Translations under genes and position numbers: made by a program
Assembly: GCA_016213865.1 (NCBI GenBank)
Contig: JACQZL010000192.1
Coordinates: forward strand, 14,410-43,722
Length of the DNA stretch: 29,313 bases
Direction of reading: 5' to 3'
Source: Candidatus Rifleibacteriota bacterium
GTDB taxonomy: Bacteria; UBP17; UBA6191; JACPRK01
Notes under the pieces: model-generated
Told to the model about the DNA's origin: nothing
The model's input: the letters and a program-made list of their open reading frames with translations, nothing else
Database searches by the model: none
Shown: positions 16,680 to 25,187 of the stretch, in pieces
Position numbering within the stretch: the stretch's first letter is position 1
How the letters are laid out: the number at the start of each line of letters is the position of its first letter

Positions 16680-18929
16680 ATGCACCTTGGCGATGCCGCT
16701 CCGGCAAGGGGACGCGACCCGCGGGCCGGCGCAACTCCGGACGCCGGCCTGGCCCCGGGGACGACGTTCGGCGGCTATCGGATCATGCGGCTGCTCGGAA
16801 AAGGAGGAATGGGGGTCGTCTACGAGGCCGTGCAGCTCTCACTGGAGCGGCCCGTTGCGCTGAAAGTACTCGCCGCGGGCCTGGCGCGCGATCCGCACGC
16901 CTGCCAGCGCTTCGTCCAGGAGGGGCGCCTCGCGGCGCGCGCCTCGCACCCGAACCTCGTGACGGTCCTGGAGGTCGCGGAGGTGGCGGGTCGGCTGGTG
17001 CTGGCCCACGAGCTGGTGACGGGCGAGACGGTGCAGCGCAGACTCGAGCGCAACGGCGCACTGCCCGTCGAGCTGGCACTGGAGGTGGCCGCCACCACCG
17101 CCGACGTCCTCGTGACGCTGCACGCCGCAGGCATCTTGCACCGGGACCTGAAGCCGGGAAACCTCTTTCTGTCCAGCGATCGCGGTGTGCTCGTGGGCGA
17201 CCTCGGCATCGCCAAGGACCAGCTCTCGGGAGGTCTCCAGACTCGGGCGGGCCTTCTGCTGGGCACGCCTCTCTACATGGCACCGGAGTCGTGGGACGGC
17301 CAGCCGGCCACGGCCGCGACGGACCTCTATGCGCTGGGGGTCGTGTTGTTCGAGTGTCTGGCGGGCCGGCCGCCCTTCGTGTCGGAGGACCCGGTGGCGC
17401 TTTCGAGACTCCACGCCGCCGAGCCGGTGCCTGCTCTGGCGAGCTGGAGACCGAACCTGCCGCCGGGCTTCGACGCCTTGCTGGGCAGGGCACTGGCAAA
17501 GGACCCGGCCGACCGGTTCCCGGACTCCGCGGCCTTCGCGCGCGCAGTCAGCTCCCTGACGTCGATCCACCCGAGCAGCAGCACCCGCCGGCGGACCCGT
17601 ACGGTGTCCTCGCGTGAGCGCTCCGGCGACGCCACCCGCGTGGCCGCAATCGGCAAGACGGATCGGGCGCGTCCACTCGCTCGGACGTGGACGGTGCTTG
17701 ACCCGACGTCCTCCAGCCGGCCGCTCAAGCCGGCCACCCTCGGGATTGGCCTCGCACTGGTTCTCCTGACGGCCTTCCTGGCACTTCGTCCGGCTCCGGA
17801 ACCTCCCGCTGCGCGGCCGCCGGCGACCCTGGCTCCCACCGCCAGACCAGCGCCTGAGAAGCCCGCTGCCTGGCTGATCTCGCCGTCATTTCCCGGGGAC
17901 GAGACCGTGGCGACACTGGAACGGGCCCAGCGGGCGTTGCGAGACACTCGCGAGGAGGTGAACCGGGTTCACAGCAACCTCCGCAGGGACCTTTCGCACC
18001 TGAGCTTGTCCGAGGCGGCCACGCGAACGATCGCAATCTGGAGCGTCCCGCTGGGAAGCTGCCGCAAGGCGCTCGAGGCGCTGCAGGGCGGCGTCCGGAA
18101 CAGCGACCCCGCCGCCGTCGAGCGTGCGGCGCGACTGCTGGCAGGTCTGCTGCTGCTCTACTGCGACGTGCAGGATTGCTACTCGTGGACGGCGCGGAGC
18201 TGGTTCAGCCACGCCGAGCGGCAGGGTGACGTCTCCGCCGAGTTCAAAATGGGCCTCCAGGTGTTGCGGCTCAAGGAGGCGCTGGCCTCGACGTCCTTGC
18301 CGGTCCACGAGGCCGTCCGACCTGTTCTTCCCGGACCCGACACGCCTGTCTGGCGAGGCGGGGTCGCCTGCCTGATGACGATGGTCGACGGCGCCCTCCC
18401 GCGGGATCGGAACCGTCCCACACCGAGCGAGCTCGTGCGTCAATCCCTTCTGGAGACGACGCGTTCTGCCGGCGGGACTGCCCTGTTCGTCGTGCGGGGC
18501 CTGGCGCGGGCCGAGCGTCAGGCCGGCGATGTCCAGGCAGCGGTGCGGACGCTGGACGAGGCCCTGGCCATCCTCGAGAAGACTCGCTCGCCAGCCGAGC
18601 CGGCGTGCCTCCTGGCGTGGTTCGACCTGCACTGGCAACGCAACTGGGCTGCCCACGAGCTTCACCTCAGCCCAGGTACCGACGAGGCCACGGATGCCCG
18701 CCGTAAGCTAAAGGCGTGGACGGACATGCGCGCTCGCCTGGTCCTGCGGTGGCCGCACGACCCACGAGGACCGGCGCCCTTGCAGGTGTCGTCCCGGGCC
18801 CAGGCAGAGGCCGTAGCCCTGAATCCCGACGTCCAGGCGCGGCTGAGTGAAGTCAACGGCTGGCTCCGCAACATCAGCCGAGAATTGCGCGCTCCCATGC
18901 CGCCGGAACCGCGACGCCAGGGGCAGTAG
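16680..18929 (+). CDS. Transmembrane serine/threonine protein kinase (Hanks type)
   Basis: 749 residues. The cytosolic kinase domain (about 32-293) has glycine loop GKGGMG (40-45), Lys62 in VALKVL, Glu81 in the C-helix, HRDLKPGN with catalytic Asp156 and Asn161, DLG in place of DFG (Asp174, a frequent bacterial variant), and APES (201-204). It should be catalytically active. A basic juxtamembrane linker rich in Ser, Thr and Arg (about 295-350) may be autophosphorylated. One membrane helix is at about 351-370, then a Pro/Ala-rich stalk and about 340 external residues, mostly helical, with TPR-like helices near 620-680 (ALFVVRGLARAERQAGDVQAAVRTLDEALAIL). I recognise no PASTA or other named sensor domain. 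The start at ATG 16680 lacks a ribosome site but follows an extended -10. It is monocistronic. Confidence 0.9.
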   Translation: MHLGDAAPARGRDPRAGATPDAGLAPGTTFGGYRIMRLLGKGGMGVVYEAVQLSLERPVALKVLAAGLARDPHACQRFVQEGRLAARASHPNLVTVLEVAEVAGRLVLAHELVTGETVQRRLERNGALPVELALEVAATTADVLVTLHAAGILHRDLKPGNLFLSSDRGVLVGDLGIAKDQLSGGLQTRAGLLLGTPLYMAPESWDGQPATAATDLYALGVVLFECLAGRPPFVSEDPVALSRLHAAEPVPALASWRPNLPPGFDALLGRALAKDPADRFPDSAAFARAVSSLTSIHPSSSTRRRTRTVSSRERSGDATRVAAIGKTDRARPLARTWTVLDPTSSSRPLKPATLGIGLALVLLTAFLALRPAPEPPAARPPATLAPTARPAPEKPAAWLISPSFPGDETVATLERAQRALRDTREEVNRVHSNLRRDLSHLSLSEAATRTIAIWSVPLGSCRKALEALQGGVRNSDPAAVERAARLLAGLLLLYCDVQDCYSWTARSWFSHAERQGDVSAEFKMGLQVLRLKEALASTSLPVHEAVRPVLPGPDTPVWRGGVACLMTMVDGALPRDRNRPTPSELVRQSLLETTRSAGGTALFVVRGLARAERQAGDVQAAVRTLDEALAILEKTRSPAEPACLLAWFDLHWQRNWAAHELHLSPGTDEATDARRKLKAWTDMRARLVLRWPHDPRGPAPLQVSSRAQAEAVALNPDVQARLSEVNGWLRNISRELRAPMPPEPRRQGQ

Positions 18930-19344
18930 ACGGGCTCGGCACCACGTGGCCCGCGCTTCCGTCTTGAAAGGCCCAACGTAGTGAAGCGGCGCCCCCTCTG
19001 TCTGCATCGCTCCCGGGCCTGAGGGAGCGTGTCTAGCAGGTGGTCCCGCGCCTGTTGGGAAGGCCCTGGCTTGACTCCTCGACACAGAGACACAGAGGCA
19101 CAGAGCCACAGAGAAAGAGAGACCGTGATTGGCGACGTTCTTCGGATGACAAGACGAGGGAGACTCGAGGAGGAGCGGCGCCTGCGAGTCAGGCAGAGAA
19201 TGATCCCTCTGTGTCTCTGTGTTTATCCCGCAAGGTGGGGGCCACCTACGAGACATGCACCCCCATGCCTGAGGCCGTCTTGCACGAACGTCTGAAGGTG
19301 TCTAAGCTGTCCGAGGAACCGTTTCCATCACCCGAGGCAGACCC
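18930..19344. other. Intergenic region with inverted repeat, no gene
   Basis: The 415-base gap between the kinase and the sulfotransferase (both plus) has no supported gene. It contains the CACAGAGA-type inverted repeat at 19081-19224. TTGCAC and TAAGCT, 17 bases apart near 19280-19310, are a weak promoter candidate for the sulfotransferase. I see no clear terminator for the kinase gene. Confidence 0.5.
19081..19224. repeat. Inverted repeat with arms built of 8-nt steps (CACAGAGA type)
   Basis: The left arm (19081-19122) is a tandem of degenerate octamers: GACACAGA twice, then GGCACAGA, GCCACAGA, GAAAGAGA. The right arm (19205-19224) is CCCTCTGTG followed by TCTCTGTGTTT. Seventeen bases (19082-19098 with 19206-19222) pair perfectly. 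The centre of about 85-105 bases is unrelated. It is the third octamer-step element in the window. Confidence 0.75.
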
Positions 19345-19926
19345 GTGGCCACGCGTACCTATGTCACCGTCGTGTCGGGCCTGCCCCGGTCCGGCACGTC
19401 CATGATGATGCGCATGCTCGCCGAGGGCGGCCTGGAGCCGCTGGCGGACCATCATCGTGCGGCCGATCCCGACAATCCCCTCGGCTACTACGAGTTCGAG
19501 CCGGTCAAGAGGACGAAGCAGGATGCCTCGTGGGTCCCCTTGGCGGTGGGCAAGGTGGTCAAGGCGATCCACCTCTTTCTCCCGGAGCTGCCGTTGAGCC
19601 ACCAGTACCGAGTGATCCTGATGCGGCGCGACCTGAGGGAGGTCGTCCGCTCCCAGAACCTCATGCTGGAGCGACGCCAAAAGCCCAGCACCGGCCTGTC
19701 GGTGGAACGTCTGATGGCCATCTACCAGACCCAGCTCGACCAGGTCCGGGAGCACCTGCGCCGTCATCCAGAGCAGTTTCGGTTACTCGAAGTGGACTAC
19801 AATGAAGTGATGCGTGACCCGCGGCCGGCGACTGAAGCGGTTGCCAAGTTTCTGGACGGCCTGGACCTGGAGAAGATGCTGGCCGTGGTGGAGCCCAGCC
19901 TGTACCGCCAGCGCGCGGGGACCTGA
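19345..19926 (+). CDS. Small sulfotransferase family protein
   Basis: This 193-residue protein has a clear PAPS 5'-phosphosulfate-binding loop near its N-terminus: VVSGLPRSGTSMMMRML (about 9-25), followed by the P-loop-like helix. A second block, YRVILMRRDLREVVRSQNLML (about 91-111), fits the 3'-phosphate-binding strand and Arg/Ser of the family (usual form R-x-P-x-x-x-x-x-S, here R-R-D-L-R-E-V-V-R-S). The C-terminal helix VDYNEVMRDPRPATEAVAKFLDG is also typical. It would transfer sulfate from PAPS to an unknown acceptor. The family often runs 200-300 residues, so this is a compact member. It starts at GTG 19345 with GAGG about nine bases ahead. No PAPS-synthesis gene or obvious acceptor pathway is nearby. 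Confidence 0.85.
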   Translation: MATRTYVTVVSGLPRSGTSMMMRMLAEGGLEPLADHHRAADPDNPLGYYEFEPVKRTKQDASWVPLAVGKVVKAIHLFLPELPLSHQYRVILMRRDLREVVRSQNLMLERRQKPSTGLSVERLMAIYQTQLDQVREHLRRHPEQFRLLEVDYNEVMRDPRPATEAVAKFLDGLDLEKMLAVVEPSLYRQRAGT

Positions 19927-20033
19927 GGGCTGCCGGCGCAGGACCGGCTACGGACCCGAGGCCGTCCGTTTCGCGCGGCGGTGGCCACCACCTCGTTCGG
20001 CAGGCCCGGCGCGGGAGTGCGCCGATCGGGCGC

Positions 20034-21809
20034 TCAACGCTTCTTGGCGTCCAGTTCGGACCATCGGGCCCAGAGCCGATCGAGCTGCGCCCGGGCTTCC
20101 TCGAGCGCATGCCAGGAAGCAGCCAGTCTCTCGGCGTCGTGCGCGAGCTCGGGCGAGTTGACTTCCCGATCGAGCCTCTCGAGCTCGGACTCGGCCTCCA
20201 GGATGCGGGCTTCCATGCCCTCGAGCTCCTGCTTCTCCTTGTAGGACATCGAAGAGCGGCGGGCCGGCTCGGGTGGCGGCGGCGCGGCTCGGGTGGCGGC
20301 GCGGCCCTGGGCTGCCTCCCACTGGGAATAGTCGGCGAATCGTCCGACCTCGCCCTGGCCGTCCAGGGCGAGGAGCTCGTTCGAGATGCGGTCCAGCATG
20401 TACCGATCGTGCGTGACCAGGACGAGCGCTCCGGGGAAGTCGCCGAGGCTCTCTTCCAGGACGCCGAGCGTCTCGAGGTCCAGGTCGTTGGTCGGCTCAT
20501 CGAGGATCAGTACATCGGCCGGCCGCAGCATCAGACGCGCCACCAGCACGCGGGCCTGCTCGCCGCCGGAGAGGCGGTCCAGCGTGACGTCCAGTTGTTC
20601 GGACCGGAACAGGAAGCGGCTCGCCCAGGCGGCCACGTGGAGCACGCGGCCGCGGTAGGCGACCGAGTCGCCGCCTGCCGGCGCAAGGGCGGTGCGCAGC
20701 GTCATCCCCAGATCGAGTTGCTCGCGGGCCTGATCGAACATCACCACGGAGAGCGCGTTGGCGTGCTCCACCGTGCCGCGGTCGGGGGCAAGCTCCCCGG
20801 CGAGGACGCGCAGGAGCGTCGTCTTGCCGCTGCCGTTGGGGCCGAGGACGCCGAGCCGTGTGCCGGGCGAGAGGATGAGGTCGATGGCGGAGAAGAGCAT
20901 CCGGCCCCCGTAGGCCTTCCCGAGCCCCCGTGCGACCACGAGCTGCCGGGTGCGCCGGCCGGAGCCGGCGAAATCGATGCCGGCGGTCGACTGGACCTGG
21001 CGAGCGCGTACGTCGGCGAGCTTGTCCATGAGCCGACCGGCCTCATCGACGCGCGCCTGCGACTTGCAGGCACGGGCCCTTGGGCCGCGCTTGAGCCACT
21101 CGACCTCGCGACGGACCTTGTTGACGAGCGTCTCTCCTTGCCGGGCCTGAGCGGAGAGCACTTCCGAGCGCCGGAGCAGGAACTCGCTGTAGCGGCCCTC
21201 GACCGCGAGACAGCCCTCGGGGTAGACCTTGTTCAGCTCCACGACTCGGGTGGCGACGTTTTGCAGAAACACGCGGTCGTGGGTGACGATGAGCGCCGCG
21301 AAGGAGGCCGTCCGCAGGAGCCGCTCGAGCCAGAGCACGCCTTCGAGGTCGAGGTGGTTCGTGGGCTCGTCCAGCAGCATGAGGTCGGGCTCGCGCACGA
21401 GCCCGCACGCGATCGCCAGCCGCTTGCGCCAGCCGCCGGAGAGCGTGTCGACGCGGGTGTCGCCACCGGGAAGCTCGGCCCGGCCGCGGGCGCCGGCGAT
21501 GCGGGTGGCCGCGTCATGCCGATCGTGCGGATCGAGCGCCCGTTCGAGCGCCGCGTCGAGCGTGAGCCCCGCCTCGAACGCCGGTACCTGCGGGACGATC
21601 GAAAGTCGAGTGCCGGCACGAAGGGAGCGGACCCCGGCATCCGGCTCTTCGAGCCCGGCGAGGATGCGCAGGAGCATCGACTTGCCGGCGCCGTTGGGGC
21701 CGATCATCCCCAGGCGATCGCCGTCGGAGAGGCTCAGCGAGACGCCTTCGAAGAGCGTGCGAGAGCCGTAACTGGCGGCTACGTTCTGGACGGACAGCAG
21801 GACAGGCAT
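20034..21809 (-). CDS. ABC-F family ATP-binding protein (Uup-like)
   Basis: A 591-residue soluble protein with two ABC domains in tandem and no membrane segment, as in ABC-F proteins that act on ribosomes. The first domain has Walker A GPNGAGKS (37-44), LSGGWRKRLAIA and LLDEPTNHLDLEG. The interdomain linker is basic (about 230-275). The second domain has GPNGSGKTT, LSGGEQARVLVARL and LILDEPTNDLDLETL. The last 80 residues form a charged coiled coil (KQELEGMEARILEAESELERLDREV ...), as in Uup, where this part binds DNA. ATG 21809 was chosen because the family N-terminus (PVLLSVQNVAASYG) begins there; longer reading adds 17 unrelated residues. The role is probably in ribosome maintenance or DNA-linked functions. 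pepA ends 160 bases upstream. Confidence 0.92.
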   Translation of the reverse strand: MPVLLSVQNVAASYGSRTLFEGVSLSLSDGDRLGMIGPNGAGKSMLLRILAGLEEPDAGVRSLRAGTRLSIVPQVPAFEAGLTLDAALERALDPHDRHDAATRIAGARGRAELPGGDTRVDTLSGGWRKRLAIACGLVREPDLMLLDEPTNHLDLEGVLWLERLLRTASFAALIVTHDRVFLQNVATRVVELNKVYPEGCLAVEGRYSEFLLRRSEVLSAQARQGETLVNKVRREVEWLKRGPRARACKSQARVDEAGRLMDKLADVRARQVQSTAGIDFAGSGRRTRQLVVARGLGKAYGGRMLFSAIDLILSPGTRLGVLGPNGSGKTTLLRVLAGELAPDRGTVEHANALSVVMFDQAREQLDLGMTLRTALAPAGGDSVAYRGRVLHVAAWASRFLFRSEQLDVTLDRLSGGEQARVLVARLMLRPADVLILDEPTNDLDLETLGVLEESLGDFPGALVLVTHDRYMLDRISNELLALDGQGEVGRFADYSQWEAAQGRAATRAAPPPPEPARRSSMSYKEKQELEGMEARILEAESELERLDREVNSPELAHDAERLAASWHALEEARAQLDRLWARWSELDAKKR

Positions 21810-21968
21810 CGGGTGTGGCCCCGGACGGCCACGAAGATACACGCGGTCGCGCCGGGCCACAAGCCCAGCGCCGGCGCCCGTTTCGACCGTGGCGTCAGCA
21901 CGCCCTGCGCGATGAGGGCCCTGGGTGCGTGAGCTCCGGCGCGACCTGGCTTCGTCCGGGGACCGCTG

Positions 21969-23600
21969 TCAGGCGGGACGGCGCCGGCCGGTCCGCTTCT
22001 CGGAGGCCGCTTTGCGTGGGGCGTAGCCCATCAGCTCTCGCAGCTTCTTCGAGGAGCCGCTCGACTCGCCGGCCACCTTGAGCGCCAGCCCGGCGAGGGT
22101 CCGCACGCCAAAGCCGGTGGGCCCGCGCTTCGGGAGGTACGGCTTGTGGAGGTACATCGACGAATCTTCGTCGGACCAGGCCGTACCGGCGATGTCGAGG
22201 TGTGCCCATGGGCGGCCGTCGACGAAGGTCTCGAGGAACTTCCCGGCCGTGATCGTGCCGGCGTAGCGAGGACCGGCGTTGTTGATGTCAGCGACGGTGC
22301 TGCGCATGTGGACCAGGTACTCGTCGTACAGAGGCAGCTCCCAGAACCGCTCGGCGTAGTGCTCGCCCACGTCCCGCAGCGCGCCGATCAACCACGGGTT
22401 CGTGCCCATCAACCCGGCGACGGTGGTCCCCAGCGCCACCAGACAGGCGCCGGTCAGAGTGGCCACGTCCACCACCAGATCGGGGTCCTGCTCGCAGGCG
22501 TAGGTCAGACCGTCCGCCAGCAGCATGCGGCCCTCGGCATCGGTGTTGGTGACCTCCACGAAGCTCCCGTTGTACATCCGGATCACGTCGGACGGCCGAT
22601 AGGAGCCGCCGTCGGGCATGTTCTCGGCGGTGGGGATGATCGCCCGGAGCTCCACCGGCAGGCCCAGGCCCGCGACCGCGTCCATGGCTTCCAGGACGGC
22701 CGCTGCTCCCGCCATGTCGTACTTCATGTGGTGCATGCGCTCGGATGGCTTGATCGAGATCCCGCCCGAGTCGAAGGTGATGCCCTTTCCGACCAGCGAC
22801 AGCCGCGGAAGACCCGTTTGCTTGGCGGGGCGGTAGAGGAGATCGACCAGGAAGCAAGGACGGCGCGAGCCCGACGCGACCGAGAGGATCCCGCCCATTC
22901 CGCGCGCTTTCAGTTCGTCGGGGCCGAGGACCGAGATAGCCAGATTGTGCCGCTTCGCGACGTCCTGGGCGGCCGAGACCAGCTCTTCGGGTCCCAGGAG
23001 GTTGGCCGGTTCGAAGGCCAGCTCTCGTGCCTGGATCGTGGCCAGCGCGAAGGCCCGCCCCCGCTCCGCGGCCTTGCGGGCGGAAGACGCATCTCGCGAG
23101 GACGAGACCAGGAGCTTCAACTCCCGGAAGGGTTTGACCGCATCGGTCTTCTTGAGGTAGCGCTTGAACTTGTGCAGGCCGAGCACGGCCCCTTCGATCG
23201 CCGCCTCGGCCAGGTCTTCGCAGGTGAGATGCGGGACGCTGGCTGCGGAAAGCAGCATTCGATCGACGCCGATCTTGCGCAGCGTGCGAACGGCCTTTGC
23301 GACCGTGGACCGCAAGTCGTCGAGGCGAAACTTCTCGCGGCTGCCGCAGCCCATGATCAGAACATGGCTGAAGGGGGCCCCGGCGTTGGCGTGAAGGATG
23401 GTGAACTCCTTCATGGTCCCGGTCACCTCCCCGCTCTTCCTCAGGGCGGCCAGATCGAGGCCCGTGGCCGCGGCGAGCTTCCGGGCGAACGCGTCGGTGC
23501 CGGCGGCATCCGTGAAGGCAGGAAGCATCACTGCCGGGTAGCTGGTCTTTGAAACGTCTCCTGAATCAACCGCGAAAGCGAACTCCGTACCGTTCCACAC
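21969..23600 (-). CDS. pepA: Leucyl aminopeptidase (M17, PepA type)
   Basis: A cytosolic two-metal aminopeptidase of 543 residues that removes N-terminal residues from peptides. The N-terminal macro-like domain spans about 10-170 and the catalytic domain about 190-515. The metal and catalytic residues are present: Lys272 and Asp277 in GKGITFDSGG, Asp295 in MKYDMAGAA, and NTDAEGRM at 352-359 (Asp354, Glu356, Arg358), where Met replaces the usual Leu. A Lys/Arg-rich tail of about 25 residues ends the protein. The start is GTG 23600 with an AAAAGGA site; no ATG lies in a suitable place. It is divergent from dus. If the transporter imported peptides, this enzyme could digest them, but that link is inference. 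Confidence 0.94.
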   Translation of the reverse strand: MWNGTEFAFAVDSGDVSKTSYPAVMLPAFTDAAGTDAFARKLAAATGLDLAALRKSGEVTGTMKEFTILHANAGAPFSHVLIMGCGSREKFRLDDLRSTVAKAVRTLRKIGVDRMLLSAASVPHLTCEDLAEAAIEGAVLGLHKFKRYLKKTDAVKPFRELKLLVSSSRDASSARKAAERGRAFALATIQARELAFEPANLLGPEELVSAAQDVAKRHNLAISVLGPDELKARGMGGILSVASGSRRPCFLVDLLYRPAKQTGLPRLSLVGKGITFDSGGISIKPSERMHHMKYDMAGAAAVLEAMDAVAGLGLPVELRAIIPTAENMPDGGSYRPSDVIRMYNGSFVEVTNTDAEGRMLLADGLTYACEQDPDLVVDVATLTGACLVALGTTVAGLMGTNPWLIGALRDVGEHYAERFWELPLYDEYLVHMRSTVADINNAGPRYAGTITAGKFLETFVDGRPWAHLDIAGTAWSDEDSSMYLHKPYLPKRGPTGFGVRTLAGLALKVAGESSGSSKKLRELMGYAPRKAASEKRTGRRRPA

Positions 23601-23887
23601 AGTTTTCGTCCTTTTGTCCAGTGGTCGCGGATCTCCTCCGTAGGAGGGTTCCTACCCAAATTTCCATGATTTCCGAAGGTAGCACACTCCGGCCCGAGAA
23701 GGAGTCGGAAAATCTGCTGACGAGCTTGAAACAGGAGACTCCCCGGGCGCGGACGACCCCCGGGGCAGTGCCGGCGTCTGCGGAGAGTGCGGGGACGTTC
23801 CCCGGACCGCGAACCTGCGAAGGGACAGCTCGACTTCTCGCGATGTTCGCCGGGTCCTTCGCACGCCGTCTGCTATGCTCGCCTCGG
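23601..23887. other. Divergent gap between pepA and dus
   Basis: 287 bases with no gene supported. A hairpin-forming palindrome CGGGGACGTTCCCCG lies at about 23790-23804. A shorter one, TCCTCCGTAGGAGG, lies near 23632-23645 in the pepA leader and carries an unused AGGAGG-like run that could mask or mimic a ribosome site. The extended -10 for dus is at the right end. Confidence 0.4.
23871..23879 (+). promoter_or_regulatory. Extended -10 element directly before dus (leaderless candidate)
   Basis: TGC followed at once by TATGCT. The predicted start near 23886 is two bases before the ATG at 23888, and there is no ribosome binding site, as for the kinase gene. Confidence 0.4.
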
Positions 23888-24859
23888 ATGAAAGAGAGGA
23901 AGGAACCCGACTGGGCGCGGAAGGTTCTGATCCTGGCTCCCATGGCCGGCTACACCGATCCGCCGTTCCGTGCGCTCTGCCGGCAGGCAGGCGCCGACCT
24001 GTGCGCGACCGAGATGATCAGCACCATGGCCGCGCTGCGGGTCCACCAGCGAGCCCCGAACCCCATCCCGTCTGTTCCCGAAGCGGGATGGGTGCTCTGG
24101 CAGATTGCGGGTAACCATCCCGCCGAGATGGCCGAGCTGGCGGCCTGCATCGAGAGCTCGGGTCGAGCGGCGGGCATCGACGTGAACATGGGATGTCCCA
24201 GGCCCAAGGTGAATCGCCGGGGTTCCGGGGCCGGCCTGCTCCGAGACCTGGAGCAGGCCCGCCGAGTACTCGAGGCGGTTGTCGGAGCCGTGCGGCTTCC
24301 GGTGTCGTGCAAGATGCGCACGGGCTGGGACAGCTCGTCGATCGTCGCACCGGAGCTGGCGTGTGCCGCGGCCGCGGCCGGGTGCTCGTGGGTCATGGTC
24401 CACGGTCGGACCCGCCAGCAGGTCTATCAGGGAGAGGCCGATCTGGAGACGATCGGACGCGTGAAGGCGGCCTGCCCGGTGCCGGTGGTCGGAAACGGGG
24501 ACGTGACCTCGACCCGGGCTGCGAGCCGGATGTTCGCGGTGACGGGCTGCGACGGCATCGGAATCGGACGCGGGGCCCTGGGGGCACCCTGGATCTTCGG
24601 CCGCATCCGGCGTTGGCTGGAGACCGGCGTGATCGAGCCGGACCCAGCCTGGCCCGAGCGGATGAACCAGGCCTTGCTCCACTGGCGCACGGCGGTGCAG
24701 TTCCATGGGGATGGCGAGCGGGTCTTCAGCATCCTCAAGGGCCATCTCATCAAGTACCTGAGAGGCCACCCGGACCTCGTCGCCCTTCGCCGCCGGGTGG
24801 GCCGGGTCCGCTCGAACCCCGAGATGGAGGCCGAGCTGACGGCGCTGGCCCGGATGTGA
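23888..24859 (+). CDS. dus: tRNA-dihydrouridine synthase (DusB-like)
   Basis: A 323-residue flavoenzyme that reduces specific uridines in tRNA to dihydrouridine with NADPH. It opens with LILAPMAGYTDPPFRALCRQAGADLCATEMIS (FMN site), then DVNMGCPRPKVNRRGSGAGLL with catalytic Cys103, SCKMRTGWD, MVHGRTRQQVYQG, PVVGNGDVTS and GIGIGRGALGAPWIFGRI, all family motifs. The KVNRRGSGAGLL form is closest to DusB. The C-terminal helical part (about 245-323) has KGHLIKYLRGHPD. ATG 23888 is where homology begins; a longer reading frame would add 113 unrelated residues. It has no ribosome site, so it may be leaderless. Orthologs often pair with fis or ntr genes, which is not the case here. Confidence 0.94.
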   Translation: MKERKEPDWARKVLILAPMAGYTDPPFRALCRQAGADLCATEMISTMAALRVHQRAPNPIPSVPEAGWVLWQIAGNHPAEMAELAACIESSGRAAGIDVNMGCPRPKVNRRGSGAGLLRDLEQARRVLEAVVGAVRLPVSCKMRTGWDSSSIVAPELACAAAAAGCSWVMVHGRTRQQVYQGEADLETIGRVKAACPVPVVGNGDVTSTRAASRMFAVTGCDGIGIGRGALGAPWIFGRIRRWLETGVIEPDPAWPERMNQALLHWRTAVQFHGDGERVFSILKGHLIKYLRGHPDLVALRRRVGRVRSNPEMEAELTALARM

Positions 24860-25187
24860 GCTGGCAAGTGCGCCCTTGCGGCACGTGCGGCGTGGTTCAG
24901 CCTCTGGCGTGTTTCTTAGCACTACAACGTAGGTTCGCTCCGGACCTGGAAGGTAGAAGCGGCTTCCAGCCGCTTGGCTGGCGGAGCCACCTCCGTTCGA
25001 GAGTGCGGCGACGTGGAAGCGGCAAGATGCCGCTTCTACCTTCGCGCTGCCCTGGTTTCCAGGAACACGTACTTCCGGGACAAGTTGCGTTGCAGTGTTA
25101 GGACACGCTCTACTGAACTGGTAGTGGAGATGCGGCTCCGGCATCCGTTGACTTGGCAAGCCGGGGATTCTCCGGGATGATGTCAGC
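24860..25187. other. Intergenic region occupied by an inverted repeat
   Basis: 328 bases between dus and the helicase gene (both plus) with no gene supported. About 185 bases (24916-25101) belong to the twin-hairpin element and its outer arms. The helicase ATG at 25188 lacks a good ribosome site. Confidence 0.5.
24916..25101. repeat. Twin-hairpin inverted repeat (GGTAGAAGCGGC family) with imperfect outer arms
   Basis: The core at 24949-25043 has perfect 15-base arms (24949-24963 with 25029-25043, GAAGGTAGAAGCGGC). Each arm also starts its own hairpin: AAGCGGCT-TCC-AGCCGCTT on the left and AAGCGGCA-AGA-TGCCGCTT on the right. Further out, TTAGCACTACAACG (24916 onward) resembles the reverse complement of CGTTGCAGTGTTAG (to 25101), so the whole element may be about 185 bases. 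It shares its design, but not its sequence, with the element at 3588-3670. Confidence 0.75.

Noticed and set aside
19081..19224. CRISPR-like array
   Set aside because: The tandem units are only 8 bases, degenerate and without spacers, and are matched by an inverted arm; no cas gene is nearby.
20109..21932. Plus-strand open frame opposite the ABC-F gene
   Set aside because: Antisense shadow; the ABC-F Walker and signature motifs on the minus strand are unambiguous.
23549..23887. N-terminal extension of dus by 113 residues
   Set aside because: The added sequence is low-complexity, overlaps the pepA start region, and family homology begins at ATG 23888.
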